Assembly (NCBI RefSeq): GCF_001921215.1
Contig: NZ_MSIF01000007.1
Coordinates: forward strand, 305,993-369,992
DNA length: 64,000 nt
Reading direction: 5' to 3'
From: Actinophytocola xinjiangensis
GTDB taxonomy: Bacteria > Actinomycetota > Actinomycetes > Mycobacteriales > Pseudonocardiaceae
In this document: positions 44,876 to 56,445 of the stretch, piece after piece
Position numbering within the stretch: position 1 is the first letter of the stretch
How the letters are laid out: each line of letters opens with the position of its first letter
Notes under the pieces: generated by a model
The model's database searches: none
The model's input: the letters and a program-made list of their open reading frames with translations, nothing else
What the model was told of the DNA's origin: nothing
Program-made: the position numbers and the translations under genes

Positions 44876-45113
44876 GGCGACACCCGGACCGTTGCGAAAG
44901 CGAATCCCCGCCCCGTTCCTCACCCGCGCGGGAAAGGGGATCCCTTGTCTTGAGGATAGTCGACACCCCCGACGGACCAGGGGCGCGCGGGCGAGTTGTC
45001 CACAGGGGCGTCGGGTGGGCGGCACCTGCTCCGACCAGCTGGAACGAGGCTACAGGGCCCATCGCCCGTGACCGTTCGACCGGGGCCGCGAGCGCGTTCC
45101 CCGGCCGATCCGG
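44876..45113. other. intergenic region between convergent genes
   Basis: A 238-base gap between the converging GH65 and glycyl-tRNA synthetase genes. Short self-complementary stretches such as CCCGCGCGGG and AAGGGGATCCCTT lie near 44930 and may help end transcription. No convincing gene or RNA is seen. Confidence 0.4.
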
Positions 45114-48095
<2,982 letters not shown>

Positions 48096-48144
48096 CGCCC
48101 AACCCTACGAGAGGGTGGCCCGCGGGAAAGTGCCCACCCATAAC

Positions 48145-48807
48145 ATGTGCGCCGTGACCGGTTCATTACCCGTGCGGCCCCGGCGAGGGGTCGTGGTCCT
48201 GCTGGCCGTGTCGGTCGTGTCGTTCCTCGCCGCCGGTGCGCTGACCGTCGTCGCGCTCGCCGGCGCGGACACCCCGGAGCCCTGCTGCGCCGGTCCGGTC
48301 GCCCAGGCCGACGCGCTGCCCTCGCCCACCACCGCACCGCCCGCGACCCGCGCGCCGGCGTTGCCCCAGTGCCTGGTCGGGTCGTGGACCACCAGCGACG
48401 AGACGCTGATGGTCAAGTTCTACACCGACGTCGGCAAGCTGCCGATGACCACGTCCGGGCGCAGCTACGAGGTCCGCGCGAACGGGACGGTCGTCGAGCG
48501 CAACCAGAACGTCCAGCTCGTCGGCAACCACAACGGCACGCCGATCCGGCTGGTGATCAACGGCACGCGCGAGTTCCGCTGGACCGCCACCGCGAACACC
48601 ATCACCTACCGGTCGGTCACCCGCACCAACCTGAGCTGGACCTACTTCGACAACCGGGGCGAACTCAGCACCGAACGGGACAAACCGGACCCGAACTTCA
48701 CCGAGACCAACAGCTACCGCTGCGAGGGCGGCCAGGTGACCGAGTCGAACTCCGGTGGCTTCCACTCGGTGTGGAAACGCACCGCCGGCTACGGGTACTA
48801 CGGATGA
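48145..48807 (+). CDS. hypothetical membrane-anchored beta-rich protein
   Basis: A protein of about 220 residues with one N-terminal transmembrane segment (VVVLLAVSVVSFLAAGALTVVALAG) and a short Pro/Thr linker. The extracellular domain begins CLVGSWTTSDETLMVKFYTDVG and looks lipocalin-like, with alternating polar and hydrophobic strands and two cysteines (in CLVG and YRCEGG) that may form a disulfide. I do not recognise the family. GTG 48154 is an alternative start. Its TGA overlaps the ATG of the serine protease gene, so the two products are probably made together. Confidence 0.72.
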   Translation: MCAVTGSLPVRPRRGVVVLLAVSVVSFLAAGALTVVALAGADTPEPCCAGPVAQADALPSPTTAPPATRAPALPQCLVGSWTTSDETLMVKFYTDVGKLPMTTSGRSYEVRANGTVVERNQNVQLVGNHNGTPIRLVINGTREFRWTATANTITYRSVTRTNLSWTYFDNRGELSTERDKPDPNFTETNSYRCEGGQVTESNSGGFHSVWKRTAGYGYYG

Positions 48808-49985
48808 TCCGCGTCCTGGCGGTCGGGGCCGCGATCGCGCTGGCCGCCGGCGCACCGGCCAGCCCCGAGGAACGCGCGGCGGCCATCACCCGCCCGGCGG
48901 TGGTGTCGGTCGAGGTCGACTGGCACGGCTGGGTGCGTGACCCGGGCACCGGTGAGGTCTTCGGCGGCCCGTCCGGGTACACGGCGACCACCCGGTGCAG
49001 CGGCGTCGTGGTCGCCGAGGACGGGTACGTGGTGACCGCCGGGCACTGTGTCGACGCCGGCCCCGCCGGGGGCGGCGGCGCGCTGGTCGACCTGGCGCTG
49101 GCGGAGCTGGCCGGGTACGGCCGGGTCGGTGACGAGACCAAGGCCCGGGCCCAGCTGGCGACGGTCGCGGTCGTCGAGGGGGCGAGCGCCGGCACGCCGG
49201 TGCGCCGGGACGTGCGGGTGGCGCGGATCGTCGGCACCTCCTCCCCCGAGCTGGACGTGGCCCCGGCCACGGTCGTGGACCTGCTGCCGCCGGGCGAGGG
49301 CGACGTCGCGCTGCTCAGGATCCCGCGTGAGCAGCTGGCGGCGGTCGAGGTGACCACCGAGGACGCGCTGCCGGCCGGCACCCCGGTCCTGGCCGTCGGC
49401 TTCCCGGCGGCGGTCGGCGACGCCACCGACCCCGGCACCGAGCCGACCAGCAAGAACGGGCAGATCTCGGCCCGGCGCGCGGTCAGCGGCACCCCGCACT
49501 ACGAGATCAGCGCGGCGGCCGCCCCGGGGATGAGCGGCGGGCCGGTGGTGGACATGGCCGGGCGGGTGATCGGGCTGGTCAGCGCCGCCCCCCGGGGCGA
49601 GACGCAGCCGTTCAACCTGGTCACGGCGTCCTCGTCGATCTGGAAGGCGCTGCGCGGGCACCCGGTGCGGGCGGTGCCCAGCGCCAACGACCGCAACTTC
49701 GTCGCCGGCCTGGACCGCTACTACGACGGCGACTACCCGGAGGCGGTCGAGTACTTCGACGCGGTACTCGCGGCGACCCCGGCACACCGGCAGGCCGCCG
49801 AGTACCGGCGGCTGGCGGCCGAACACGGCGATGGCGGGCCGGACGTCGTGCTGCTGCTGATCATCGGGTGTGCCACGCTCGGGGTCGGCACGGCGGTCGC
49901 CGGCACGGTCCTGTGGCGGCGCCGCCGGATCGCCGACCTGCCGACGCCCCCGCACGGGCTGGCCCTGGGGGTTCACCACGACTGA
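48804..49985 (+). CDS. membrane-anchored trypsin-like serine protease
   Basis: A 393-residue chymotrypsin-fold protease with triad His81 (VVTAGHCVD), Asp167 (EGDVALLRI) and Ser244 (APGMSGGPVVD). A signal peptide is at the N-terminus and a single C-terminal helix (VVLLLIIGCATLGVGTAVAGTVL) is followed by a basic tail, so the catalytic domain is outside and the tail inside. A TPR-like helical segment (DRNFVAGLDRYYDGDYPEAVEYFDAVLAATP in parts) lies between. No PDZ domain is seen. The start overlaps the preceding gene (ATGA). The substrate is unknown; the co-translated beta-rich membrane protein is a candidate partner. Confidence 0.85.
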   Translation: MIRVLAVGAAIALAAGAPASPEERAAAITRPAVVSVEVDWHGWVRDPGTGEVFGGPSGYTATTRCSGVVVAEDGYVVTAGHCVDAGPAGGGGALVDLALAELAGYGRVGDETKARAQLATVAVVEGASAGTPVRRDVRVARIVGTSSPELDVAPATVVDLLPPGEGDVALLRIPREQLAAVEVTTEDALPAGTPVLAVGFPAAVGDATDPGTEPTSKNGQISARRAVSGTPHYEISAAAAPGMSGGPVVDMAGRVIGLVSAAPRGETQPFNLVTASSSIWKALRGHPVRAVPSANDRNFVAGLDRYYDGDYPEAVEYFDAVLAATPAHRQAAEYRRLAAEHGDGGPDVVLLLIIGCATLGVGTAVAGTVLWRRRRIADLPTPPHGLALGVHHD

Positions 49986-50013
49986 CCGGATCCGGTGGCG
50001 CGACACTCGACGG

Positions 50014-50859
50014 GTGCTACTGAAGCTGCTCGCCGGGGCCGTGGCGCTGGCCGTGCTGGTCCTGGTGCTCGCCTACCTGTTCCAGCGGCGGCTGGTCTTC
50101 CTGCCGGCCGACGGTCCGGTGCCGGCGGCGGACACGGTGCTGCCCGGCGCGTCCGACGTCGAGCTGCGCACCGCCGACGGCCTCACGCTCGGTGCCTGGT
50201 TCGTGCCCGCCCGTGGTGACGACACCGGAGTCGGCACCGAAGTCGACCGCGGAGTCACGGTGCTGGTCGCCCAGGGCAACGCCGGAAACCGAGCGAATCG
50301 GGCGCCGTTGGCGGCCGCGCTGCGGGCCCGTGGCCTGTCGGTCCTGCTGTTCGACTACCGAGGGTATGGCGGCAACCCCGGCGACCCGACCGAGGACGGC
50401 CTCGCCCTGGACGTGCGCGCCGCCCGGGACCACCTGGTCGAGCGGGGCGCGCGGCGGATCGTGTACTTCGGGGAGAGCCTGGGCGCGGCGGTCGTCGCCG
50501 AACTGGCCACCGAACACCCGCCGTGCGGGCTGCTGCTGCGCTCGCCGTTCACCGCACTGGCCGACGTCGCCGCCGAGCACTACCCGTTCCTGCCGGTCAG
50601 GCTGCTGCTGCGGGACCGGTTCCCGGTCGTGGAGCACGTCAGGCGGGTCACCGTGCCGACGACCGTGGTGTTCGGGTCGGCCGACGAGGTCGTGCCGGTG
50701 ACGCAGAGCCGGACCGTGGCGGAGGCGACGGCTGGGCCGGTCACCACCGTCGAGGAGCCCGGCGCCGGTCACAACGACGCCGTGCTGCTCGACGGCCCCC
50801 GACTGGTCGACGCCACGGCCCGGCTCGCGAGCGGCAGCGGCCCTCAGGCCACGTGCTGA
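50014..50859 (+). CDS. membrane-anchored alpha/beta hydrolase (BEM46/YfhR-like)
   Basis: A 281-residue protein with an N-terminal transmembrane helix (LLAGAVALAVLVLVLAYLF). The alpha/beta-hydrolase fold has the nucleophile elbow GESLGAAV (Ser155), Asp in VFGSADEVVP and His in PGAGHNDAV. The YLFQRRLVFLP junction is typical of the Bem46/YfhR group, whose substrates are mostly unknown. The GTG at 50014 is chosen because it precedes the helix. Its last 16 bases overlap the convergent whiB gene. Confidence 0.83.
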   Translation: MLLKLLAGAVALAVLVLVLAYLFQRRLVFLPADGPVPAADTVLPGASDVELRTADGLTLGAWFVPARGDDTGVGTEVDRGVTVLVAQGNAGNRANRAPLAAALRARGLSVLLFDYRGYGGNPGDPTEDGLALDVRAARDHLVERGARRIVYFGESLGAAVVAELATEHPPCGLLLRSPFTALADVAAEHYPFLPVRLLLRDRFPVVEHVRRVTVPTTVVFGSADEVVPVTQSRTVAEATAGPVTTVEEPGAGHNDAVLLDGPRLVDATARLASGSGPQATC

Positions 50860-51143
50860 CCCCGGCGCTTGCGGTGCTGGTAGGCGGCCCGGCGTTCGCT
50901 CTCGTCGAGCCCACCCCAGATGCCGTAGGGCTCGTAGACGGTCAGGGCGTGGTGGCGGCACTCGACGATCACCGGACAGCCCCGGCAGATCTCCTTGGCC
51001 CTTTCGATGCGTTCCTCGCGTGCCTGGCCCCGTTCGGCCCTCGGATGGAAGAACATCTCGCTGTTGCGGCCCCGGCAGGCCCCCAGTCGTTGCCAGTCCC
51101 AGGTCTCCGCCACTGGGCCCGGCAGCCTCGACACGTCAACCAT
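50844..51143 (-). CDS. WhiB-family iron-sulfur regulator (WhiB3-like)
   Basis: A 99-residue WhiB protein with the four cluster cysteines at 23, 53, 56 and 62 (LGACRGRN, KEICRGCPVIVEC) and the turn YGIWGGLDESERR. The N-terminus PGPVAETWDWQ and the segment MFFHPRAERG follow mycobacterial WhiB3 more than other classes; WhiB3 senses redox state and binds the principal sigma factor. The C-terminal basic tail (QHRKRRGQ) would contact DNA. GGAGGAA lies seven bases before the ATG. A perfect 8-base inverted repeat (51159-51184) directly precedes that site. Confidence 0.93.
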   Translation of the reverse strand: MVDVSRLPGPVAETWDWQRLGACRGRNSEMFFHPRAERGQAREERIERAKEICRGCPVIVECRHHALTVYEPYGIWGGLDESERRAAYQHRKRRGQHVA

Positions 51144-51158
51144 GGGCTGTTCCTCCGT

Positions 51159-51184
51159 CAGTCGCGCTTGCCCGTACGCGACTG
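51159..51184. promoter_or_regulatory. inverted repeat upstream of whiB
   Basis: CAGTCGCG (51159-51166) and CGCGACTG (51177-51184) form a perfect 8-base dyad with a 10-base spacer, just upstream of the whiB ribosome binding site. CGACTGGTG recurs at 51179-51187 and 51215-51223 toward the divergent ku gene. It may be an operator or a leader hairpin. Confidence 0.42.
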
Positions 51185-51278
51185 GTGGTACCCCGGCGGA
51201 TCGTGGCACAAACACGACTGGTGCGCCCGTCGTCGGACACGTCATGATGATCGGGTACGGGTTTCGGCCGGGGAGGCG

Positions 51279-52232
51279 ATGACAGTGGCACGACCGATCT
51301 GGAGCGGTGCGATCAACTTCGGTCTGGTGACCATTCCGGTCGAGCTCTACAGCGCGACCGAGGATCACACGATCAGCTTCCGCCAGTTCGAGCGGGGCAC
51401 GTCGGACCGGATCCGGTACAAGCGGATCAACGAGCGCACCGGCAAGGAGGTGGCGTTCTCCGACATCGTCAAGGGCGCCGACCTCGGCGGCGGCGAGTAC
51501 GTGATCATCGAGCCGGACGAGCTGGAGGCCATCGCGCCCGGCCGCTCCCGCACGATCGACATCAACTCGTTCGTCGAACTGGACGACATCGACCCGATCT
51601 TCTTCCAGAAGACCTACTGGCTGGCGCCGGCCAAGGAGGAGTACGGCAAGTCGTACTCGCTGCTGTTGCAGGCCATGGAGAAGACGAACCGCGCGGGCGT
51701 GGCGTCGTTCGTCATGCGTGGCAAGGAATACCTGACGGCGGTGCGCGCCGGCGACGGCATGCTGGTGCTGAACACGTTGCTGTTCCCCGAGGACATCCGC
51801 GACCCGGCGAAGGAACTCAAGTCGCTGCCGGAGATCTCCACCGCGCGCGGCAAGGAGATCGACATGGCGGTCAGCCTGATCGAGTCGATGACCGACGAGT
51901 GGCGCCCCGAGGACTTCCACGACACCTACACCGAACAGGTCGAGAAACTCATCGAGGACAAACGCGAGGGCCGCGAGATCGTCGCCGAGACCGAACCGTC
52001 CGAGCCGACGAAGGTCGTCGACCTGTTCGAGGCCCTGTCCCGCAGCGTCGAGGGCCGCAAACAGCGCCGCGACGAGCCGGCATCCTCGACCGATCAGGAC
52101 CTCGACGACCTCACCAAGGCCGACCTGGACAAACTGGCGCGTGATCTGGACGTCAAGGGCCGGTCCAAGATGAGCCGTGAGGAACTCACCGCCGCCGTCG
52201 CGCAGGCGCGACGCAAGGCCGGAGCCGCCTGA
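51279..52232 (+). CDS. ku: Ku protein of bacterial NHEJ
   Basis: A 317-residue DNA-end-binding protein that forms a homodimeric ring. It matches bacterial Ku from the start: ARPIWSGAINFGLVTIPVELYSATE, then IRYKRINERTGKEV and LVLNTLLFPEDIR. The C-terminal extension (from about 255) includes a SAP-like segment, LTKADLDKLARDLDVKGRSKMSREEL in parts, which aids DNA binding and ligase recruitment. GGGGAGG lies shortly before the ATG. Its likely partners, the polymerase and ligase at 12.4-14.3 kb, are nearly 40 kb away. Confidence 0.95.
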   Translation: MTVARPIWSGAINFGLVTIPVELYSATEDHTISFRQFERGTSDRIRYKRINERTGKEVAFSDIVKGADLGGGEYVIIEPDELEAIAPGRSRTIDINSFVELDDIDPIFFQKTYWLAPAKEEYGKSYSLLLQAMEKTNRAGVASFVMRGKEYLTAVRAGDGMLVLNTLLFPEDIRDPAKELKSLPEISTARGKEIDMAVSLIESMTDEWRPEDFHDTYTEQVEKLIEDKREGREIVAETEPSEPTKVVDLFEALSRSVEGRKQRRDEPASSTDQDLDDLTKADLDKLARDLDVKGRSKMSREELTAAVAQARRKAGAA

Positions 52233-52315
52233 ACTCGTCATCTGACACACCACCGACCCCTAACGCTCGGTAACCTGAGAACGAATTTGGGCTGAGCGTC
52301 TTTGGGGAGGCGGCC

Positions 52316-53848
52316 ATGGCCAAATACGTTCCGGTCATCAACCGGCGCCTGCTGCCAGCGGTCGGACTCGGCACGGCGGTCGCGCTCGGAATCGGTGTGC
52401 TGCTGTCGGTCGACACCACCCGGCAGACACTGTTGGACCTGTGGTGGGCGCTGCTCGTGCTGGCCACAGGCGCACTGCTGTTGGTCCGGCGGCATCTGGG
52501 GGCGCTACTGTCTCGCCGTCGCCCGAAGGAGTCGCTGTCGCCGAGGGAGCAGGAGAAACTGCTGATCGAGAAGCGCAAGATCTGGTCGCAGCGGCGCGCC
52601 GCGCTCGTCATGTTCGTCGGCGCGCCGGCCATGATCGTCCTGCTGGGCGGTGTCGCCGTCCTGCCGGAGAACTGGCACCTGGTGGCGCTGCGGGCCGCGC
52701 TGCTGCTGGTGGTGTGCCTGCTGCCGGCGATCCTGTGGTACCTGTTCCTCACCAGCCGAAGGGCCAGCCTGCTCAACGAGTTCCTCGCCAACCTCGACCG
52801 GCTCGGCCTGATGAGCGAACAGCCGGGCGAGTCGGAGGTCCCGCGACGGCGCCGCATCTCCGGCTACCTGCAACGCTTCGGCGCCGTGTACGGCGATCTG
52901 CCCGAGGTCGTGCACAGAACGGTGCAGGACAACAAGTTCGAGCGCTACACCCGCGACGACTTCAGCGGCGCGTCCGGCGTGACGACCGCCGCCGTCCCCG
53001 TGCTGACCGCGACGGCCCTGATCTCCATCGGCTGGCTGCTGACCCTGCCCCCGGTGATCCAGGACGAGGGCGCCGGTGTGGTGCAGTGGATCGACGCGCT
53101 GGCGCCGACCCTGCAACCGATCACGCTGGCGTTCATCGGGGCGTACTTCTTCGCCATCCAGATGCTGTTCCGGCGGTACGCGCTCAAGGACCTGCGCGGC
53201 AGCACCTACATCCAGGTGTCGATGCGGATCATTCTGGCCATCATCGGCGTGTGGGTCCTGACCGTGGTGAACAACCACCTGCGCCTGCTCGACGACGGAC
53301 TGCTGCACACCGTGTCGTTCGTGATCGGCGTCTTTCCGTTGGTGATCTGGCAGGTCCTGTCCCACCACCTGAAGAAGCTGCCTTTCCTGACGGTGCCGAG
53401 CATGCGGTCGGCCCTTCCTCTCGACCGGCTCGACGGACTGACGGTGTGGCACCAGAGCCGGTTGGAGGAGGAGGACATCGAGAACGTTCCCAACCTGGCG
53501 ACCGCCGACCTGGTCGACCTGTTGCTGAACACCCGGCTGGCCCCCAACCGGATCATCGACTGGACCGACCAGGCCGTTCTCTACACCCAGCTGGGCCAGG
53601 ACGCCGAGGAGAAGCGCTCGCAGCTGCACGCCAGAGGCATTCGCAACGCCACGACGTTCCTCCAGGTGGCGGCCGACCCACGGGCACGGTTGTTCGACGA
53701 CGAGGCGTCCCAGGCGACCGTTCCGGCACTGGTGACCGGCCTCCAGGCGAACGGGAACGTGGAACTGATCCGGTGTTGGCGGCGGCAGTGCGGGAATTCC
53801 CAGGAGGTCGTGCTGCCGATTCCCGTTGCCGCGGCTCGGGATTCCTGA
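52316..53848 (+). CDS. polytopic membrane protein of unknown function
   Basis: A 510-residue protein I do not recognise. There are about eight hydrophobic helices: two near residues 12-60, two at about 97-145 (LVMFVGAPAMIVLLGGVAVL, LRAALLLVVCLLPAILWYLF), one at 225-245, then 270-290, 305-320 and 335-350. Cytoplasmic loops are basic. The last ~130 residues are soluble; QLHARGIRNATTFLQVAADP resembles a helix-hairpin-helix segment. GGGGAGG precedes the ATG. A transporter or a scaffold would both fit, with nothing decisive. Confidence 0.72.
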   Translation: MAKYVPVINRRLLPAVGLGTAVALGIGVLLSVDTTRQTLLDLWWALLVLATGALLLVRRHLGALLSRRRPKESLSPREQEKLLIEKRKIWSQRRAALVMFVGAPAMIVLLGGVAVLPENWHLVALRAALLLVVCLLPAILWYLFLTSRRASLLNEFLANLDRLGLMSEQPGESEVPRRRRISGYLQRFGAVYGDLPEVVHRTVQDNKFERYTRDDFSGASGVTTAAVPVLTATALISIGWLLTLPPVIQDEGAGVVQWIDALAPTLQPITLAFIGAYFFAIQMLFRRYALKDLRGSTYIQVSMRIILAIIGVWVLTVVNNHLRLLDDGLLHTVSFVIGVFPLVIWQVLSHHLKKLPFLTVPSMRSALPLDRLDGLTVWHQSRLEEEDIENVPNLATADLVDLLLNTRLAPNRIIDWTDQAVLYTQLGQDAEEKRSQLHARGIRNATTFLQVAADPRARLFDDEASQATVPALVTGLQANGNVELIRCWRRQCGNSQEVVLPIPVAAARDS

Positions 53849-53861
53849 CCACCCACAGCCA

Positions 53862-53890
53862 GCCCCCACCGCGATCTTCGGGGTGGGGGC
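53862..53890. terminator. bidirectional hairpin between convergent genes
   Basis: GCCCCCACC (53862-53870) and GGTGGGGGC (53882-53890) pair perfectly across an 11-base loop, 14 bases after the stop of the membrane protein gene. A second dyad with GGTCCCG/CGGGACC lies near 53927-53942. The DUF3558 gene ends from the other side at 53969. Confidence 0.65.
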
Positions 53891-53968
53891 CGGGTTGCGG
53901 GTTCCTTGGCCGAGACGGACGGCTCCCCGGTCCCGGTCGGGACCAACGACGGGTCCGGGGCCGCCTTG

Positions 53969-55213
53969 TCAGGGCAGCGCGGAGAGGACTTCCTTGGCCA
54001 TGGCTTTGGCGGCCTCGGTGGCTTCTTCGGTGGTGATGGCGGCGGGTTCGCCCAGGTTGGTGTTGCCGTCGCCGGTGTCCAGTTCGGCGGCGTCGCCGCC
54101 GCCGTAGGTGATGACGACCAGACGGCTGCCGGGGAGGAGGACGGTGATCCTCGCGGAGGTGGACGGAACGAGGCTGTGGCCCACCACCAGGAAGGCCGCC
54201 GTGCCGAGGTCGGGTAGGTCGACGGGCGCTTCGGCGGTCGCGCCCTTGCTCGGTCCGTCCTTGTCCGGGCCGTCGGCGTAGTCCTCCTGGGCGTCCTGCT
54301 TGGCCTTCTCGTAGTCGCCCTCGGGGTTCTGTGCCACCGCGGACACTGTGACGGAGGCGTTGCGCAGGCGCAGGCCCGGTGAGTCGGGTCGGGGGACGGC
54401 GCTGTTCCACCGGCACTCGGCCATGCCGTAGGAGCTGGTGCTGGTGCCGGTCTTCGGCTTCGGGAGGTAGCGGTCGATCAGCGCCTCGGACAGGGTCTCG
54501 CAGAGCATGTCGCCGGAGAGGTCGCCGTCGGGTGCGGTGGTGGCGCCGCCGCTGGTCAGGGACGGGAGGTTCGTGGCGATCTCGGTGCCGACCTCGGTGA
54601 GCGCCGCGATCAGCACCTCCCGGGTCAGGTAGACCTTGTTGTCCCGATCATCCGGGTTGGGGCGGTCACCGCCGTGGTAGACGGCTTTCACGCCCCACAT
54701 TCCGCCGCGGAACAGGGCCGACGCCTCGGTGCGGCCGTCGGCCTCGTCCACCACGAACGTCGTGAATCCCTCGTCGCCGACGCCGTTCAGGTCGGCGGTG
54801 TCGGGTTTGCCGGCGCGCTGGGACGCCAGCCAGTCGGAGGCGGCCGTCTCGGCACTGGTGCCGTCGACCATGTCACCGTTCATGTCCACCGTCAGGACCG
54901 CGTTGACCTCGACGGTCAGGAAACGGAAGTTGTTGCCGTCCGTGGCGCTGACCTGGCACAACGCCTGCTTGACGGACTCGGTCGACTGGACCGTGCCGTT
55001 GCTGATCCGCGCGTCCGGGGTGTACTTGGCCAGGGTCTCCGCCGACAGCAGGTCACACACCTGCTGGCCGGTCAGGTCAGGCAGCTCCGTCGTCCCCGCG
55101 GCCTCACCCTCCGGGGAGGCGGACGGGCTCGCCTCCCCGGCGGTCACCGCGCCGCAGCCCGCCACCAACGCCACGCACATCCCGATGCCGGCCATGGTCA
55201 GCCGTACACCCAT
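53969..55213 (-). CDS. DUF3558-type lipoprotein
   Basis: A 414-residue lipoprotein. The leader MGVRLTMAGIGMCVALVAGC gives lipobox VAGC (Cys20). Two similar halves follow, each with the DUF3558 pattern of LSAETLAKY / LSEALIDRY, a Cys near the middle and a GDEGF or GTAAF strand. Halves start near TGQQVCDLL and SGDMLCETL. DUF3558 proteins are common at the actinomycete cell surface and have no assigned function. The ATG at 55213 begins the signal peptide; ATG 55195 is an alternative. It follows gcvT on the same strand with 77 bases between. Confidence 0.83.
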   Translation of the reverse strand: MGVRLTMAGIGMCVALVAGCGAVTAGEASPSASPEGEAAGTTELPDLTGQQVCDLLSAETLAKYTPDARISNGTVQSTESVKQALCQVSATDGNNFRFLTVEVNAVLTVDMNGDMVDGTSAETAASDWLASQRAGKPDTADLNGVGDEGFTTFVVDEADGRTEASALFRGGMWGVKAVYHGGDRPNPDDRDNKVYLTREVLIAALTEVGTEIATNLPSLTSGGATTAPDGDLSGDMLCETLSEALIDRYLPKPKTGTSTSSYGMAECRWNSAVPRPDSPGLRLRNASVTVSAVAQNPEGDYEKAKQDAQEDYADGPDKDGPSKGATAEAPVDLPDLGTAAFLVVGHSLVPSTSARITVLLPGSRLVVITYGGGDAAELDTGDGNTNLGEPAAITTEEATEAAKAMAKEVLSALP

Positions 55214-55290
55214 CTCACTCACCCCTGTCGGTCGTTGCCTGTTGGGGTGGGAGTGTGTCCAGGGGCGCTTCGGTCGCGCTTCGCCCGCGG

Positions 55291-56382
55291 TTACGCGCGC
55301 TTGTAGAACGGCAGCTTCACGACCTCCACCGGCTGCGCCTTGCCGCGCACGTCCACGAACAGCGCCGTGCCGGGCTCGGTCAGCGCTGGCGGGACGTAGG
55401 CCATCGCGATCGGGTGCCCGAGGGTCGGCGACAGCGCACCGCTGGTCACCGTGCCGACCGGGGTGTCGCCGTCGAGGACCGGGTAGCCGTGGCGCGGCGC
55501 CCGGCGGCCCTCGGAGGTCAGGCCGACGCGCTTGTGGTCGGCCGGGTTCTTCGCCCGCTCCTCCAGCGCCGCGCGGCCAACGAAGTCCGCCGCCTTGTCG
55601 AACTTGACGACCCGGCCCAGGCCCGCGTCGAACGGGCTCATGTCGGCCGACAGCTCGTTGCCGTACAGCGGCATCCCCGCCTCCAGGCGCAGCGTGTCGC
55701 GGGCCGCCAGGCCGGCCGGCAGCAGACCGTCGGCCTCGCCGGCCCCGGTCAGCGCCGCCCACACGTCGGTGGCGTGCTCGGCCTGCGCGAACACCTCGAA
55801 GCCGTCCTCGCCGGTGTAGCCGGTCCTGGCCAGCAGCACGTCGTGCCCGGCGACCCGGGTCGGCACACTGCCGTAGTAGGTCAGGGTGTCCAGGTCGGCG
55901 TCGCACACCCGGCCGATGATCCCCGCCGAGCGCGGGCCCTGGCAGGCCACCAGCGCGCAGTTCCGCGACCGGTCGTCCACCTCGACGGTGAAGCCCTCCG
56001 CGCGCGAACGCAGCTCCCCGGCCACCAGGTCCGAGTTGGACGCGTTGGCCACCACCATGAAGTGGTCCTCGCCCAGCCGGTACACCACCAGGTCGTCGAG
56101 CACCCCGCCGGCGGCGTCACAGATCATCGTGTACCGGGCACGCCCCACCTTCAGCCCGGACAGGTTCCCCACCAGCGCGTAGTCCAGCGCGCGGCCGGCC
56201 TCCGGGCCGGTCAGCTCGATCTCGCCCATGTGGGACAGGTCGAACAGGCCGGCGGCCTCGCGCACCGCCCGGTGCTCGGCGAGCTCACTGCCGTAACGCA
56301 GCGGCATCGACCAGCCGGCGAAGTCGGTGAACGACGCGCCGAGGGCGGCGTGGACGTCGTGCAGAGGGGAAGATGTGCTCAT
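55291..56382 (-). CDS. gcvT: glycine cleavage system aminomethyltransferase (T protein)
   Basis: A 363-residue folate-dependent enzyme that takes the methylene group from the lipoyl-H protein to tetrahydrofolate. It begins [26 protein letters not shown], continues [33 protein letters not shown] and [13 protein letters not shown], and ends with the barrel region [22 protein letters not shown] in parts. The other cleavage-system genes are not in the window. ATG 56382 is chosen for family length. Its ribosome binding site (AGGCAGGA) overlaps the 3' arm of a perfect 18-base hairpin, so read-through transcripts would hide it. Confidence 0.94.
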   Translation of the reverse strand: MSTSSPLHDVHAALGASFTDFAGWSMPLRYGSELAEHRAVREAAGLFDLSHMGEIELTGPEAGRALDYALVGNLSGLKVGRARYTMICDAAGGVLDDLVVYRLGEDHFMVVANASNSDLVAGELRSRAEGFTVEVDDRSRNCALVACQGPRSAGIIGRVCDADLDTLTYYGSVPTRVAGHDVLLARTGYTGEDGFEVFAQAEHATDVWAALTGAGEADGLLPAGLAARDTLRLEAGMPLYGNELSADMSPFDAGLGRVVKFDKAADFVGRAALEERAKNPADHKRVGLTSEGRRAPRHGYPVLDGDTPVGTVTSGALSPTLGHPIAMAYVPPALTEPGTALFVDVRGKAQPVEVVKLPFYKRA

Positions 56383-56392
56383 GACAGCGATC

Positions 56393-56442
56393 CTGCCTGG
56401 CCCGGTACCCAGCCGGAACAACGGGGGTACCGGGCCAGGCAG
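56393..56442 (-). terminator. 18-base perfect hairpin before gcvT
   Basis: CTGCCTGGCCCGGTACCC (56393-56410) and its exact complement at 56425-56442 enclose a 14-base loop. It starts three bases after the stop of the sigma-linked membrane gene and ends 10 bases before the gcvT ATG. It is a likely terminator, and its 3' arm carries the AGG-type ribosome binding sequence of gcvT. No U-tract follows. Confidence 0.78.
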
Positions 56443-56445
56443 ACC

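Noticed and set aside
44876..45113. A small gene or RNA in the GH65/GlyRS gap
   Set aside because: Open frames there have no ribosome binding site or recognisable content and run into the synthetase gene antisense.
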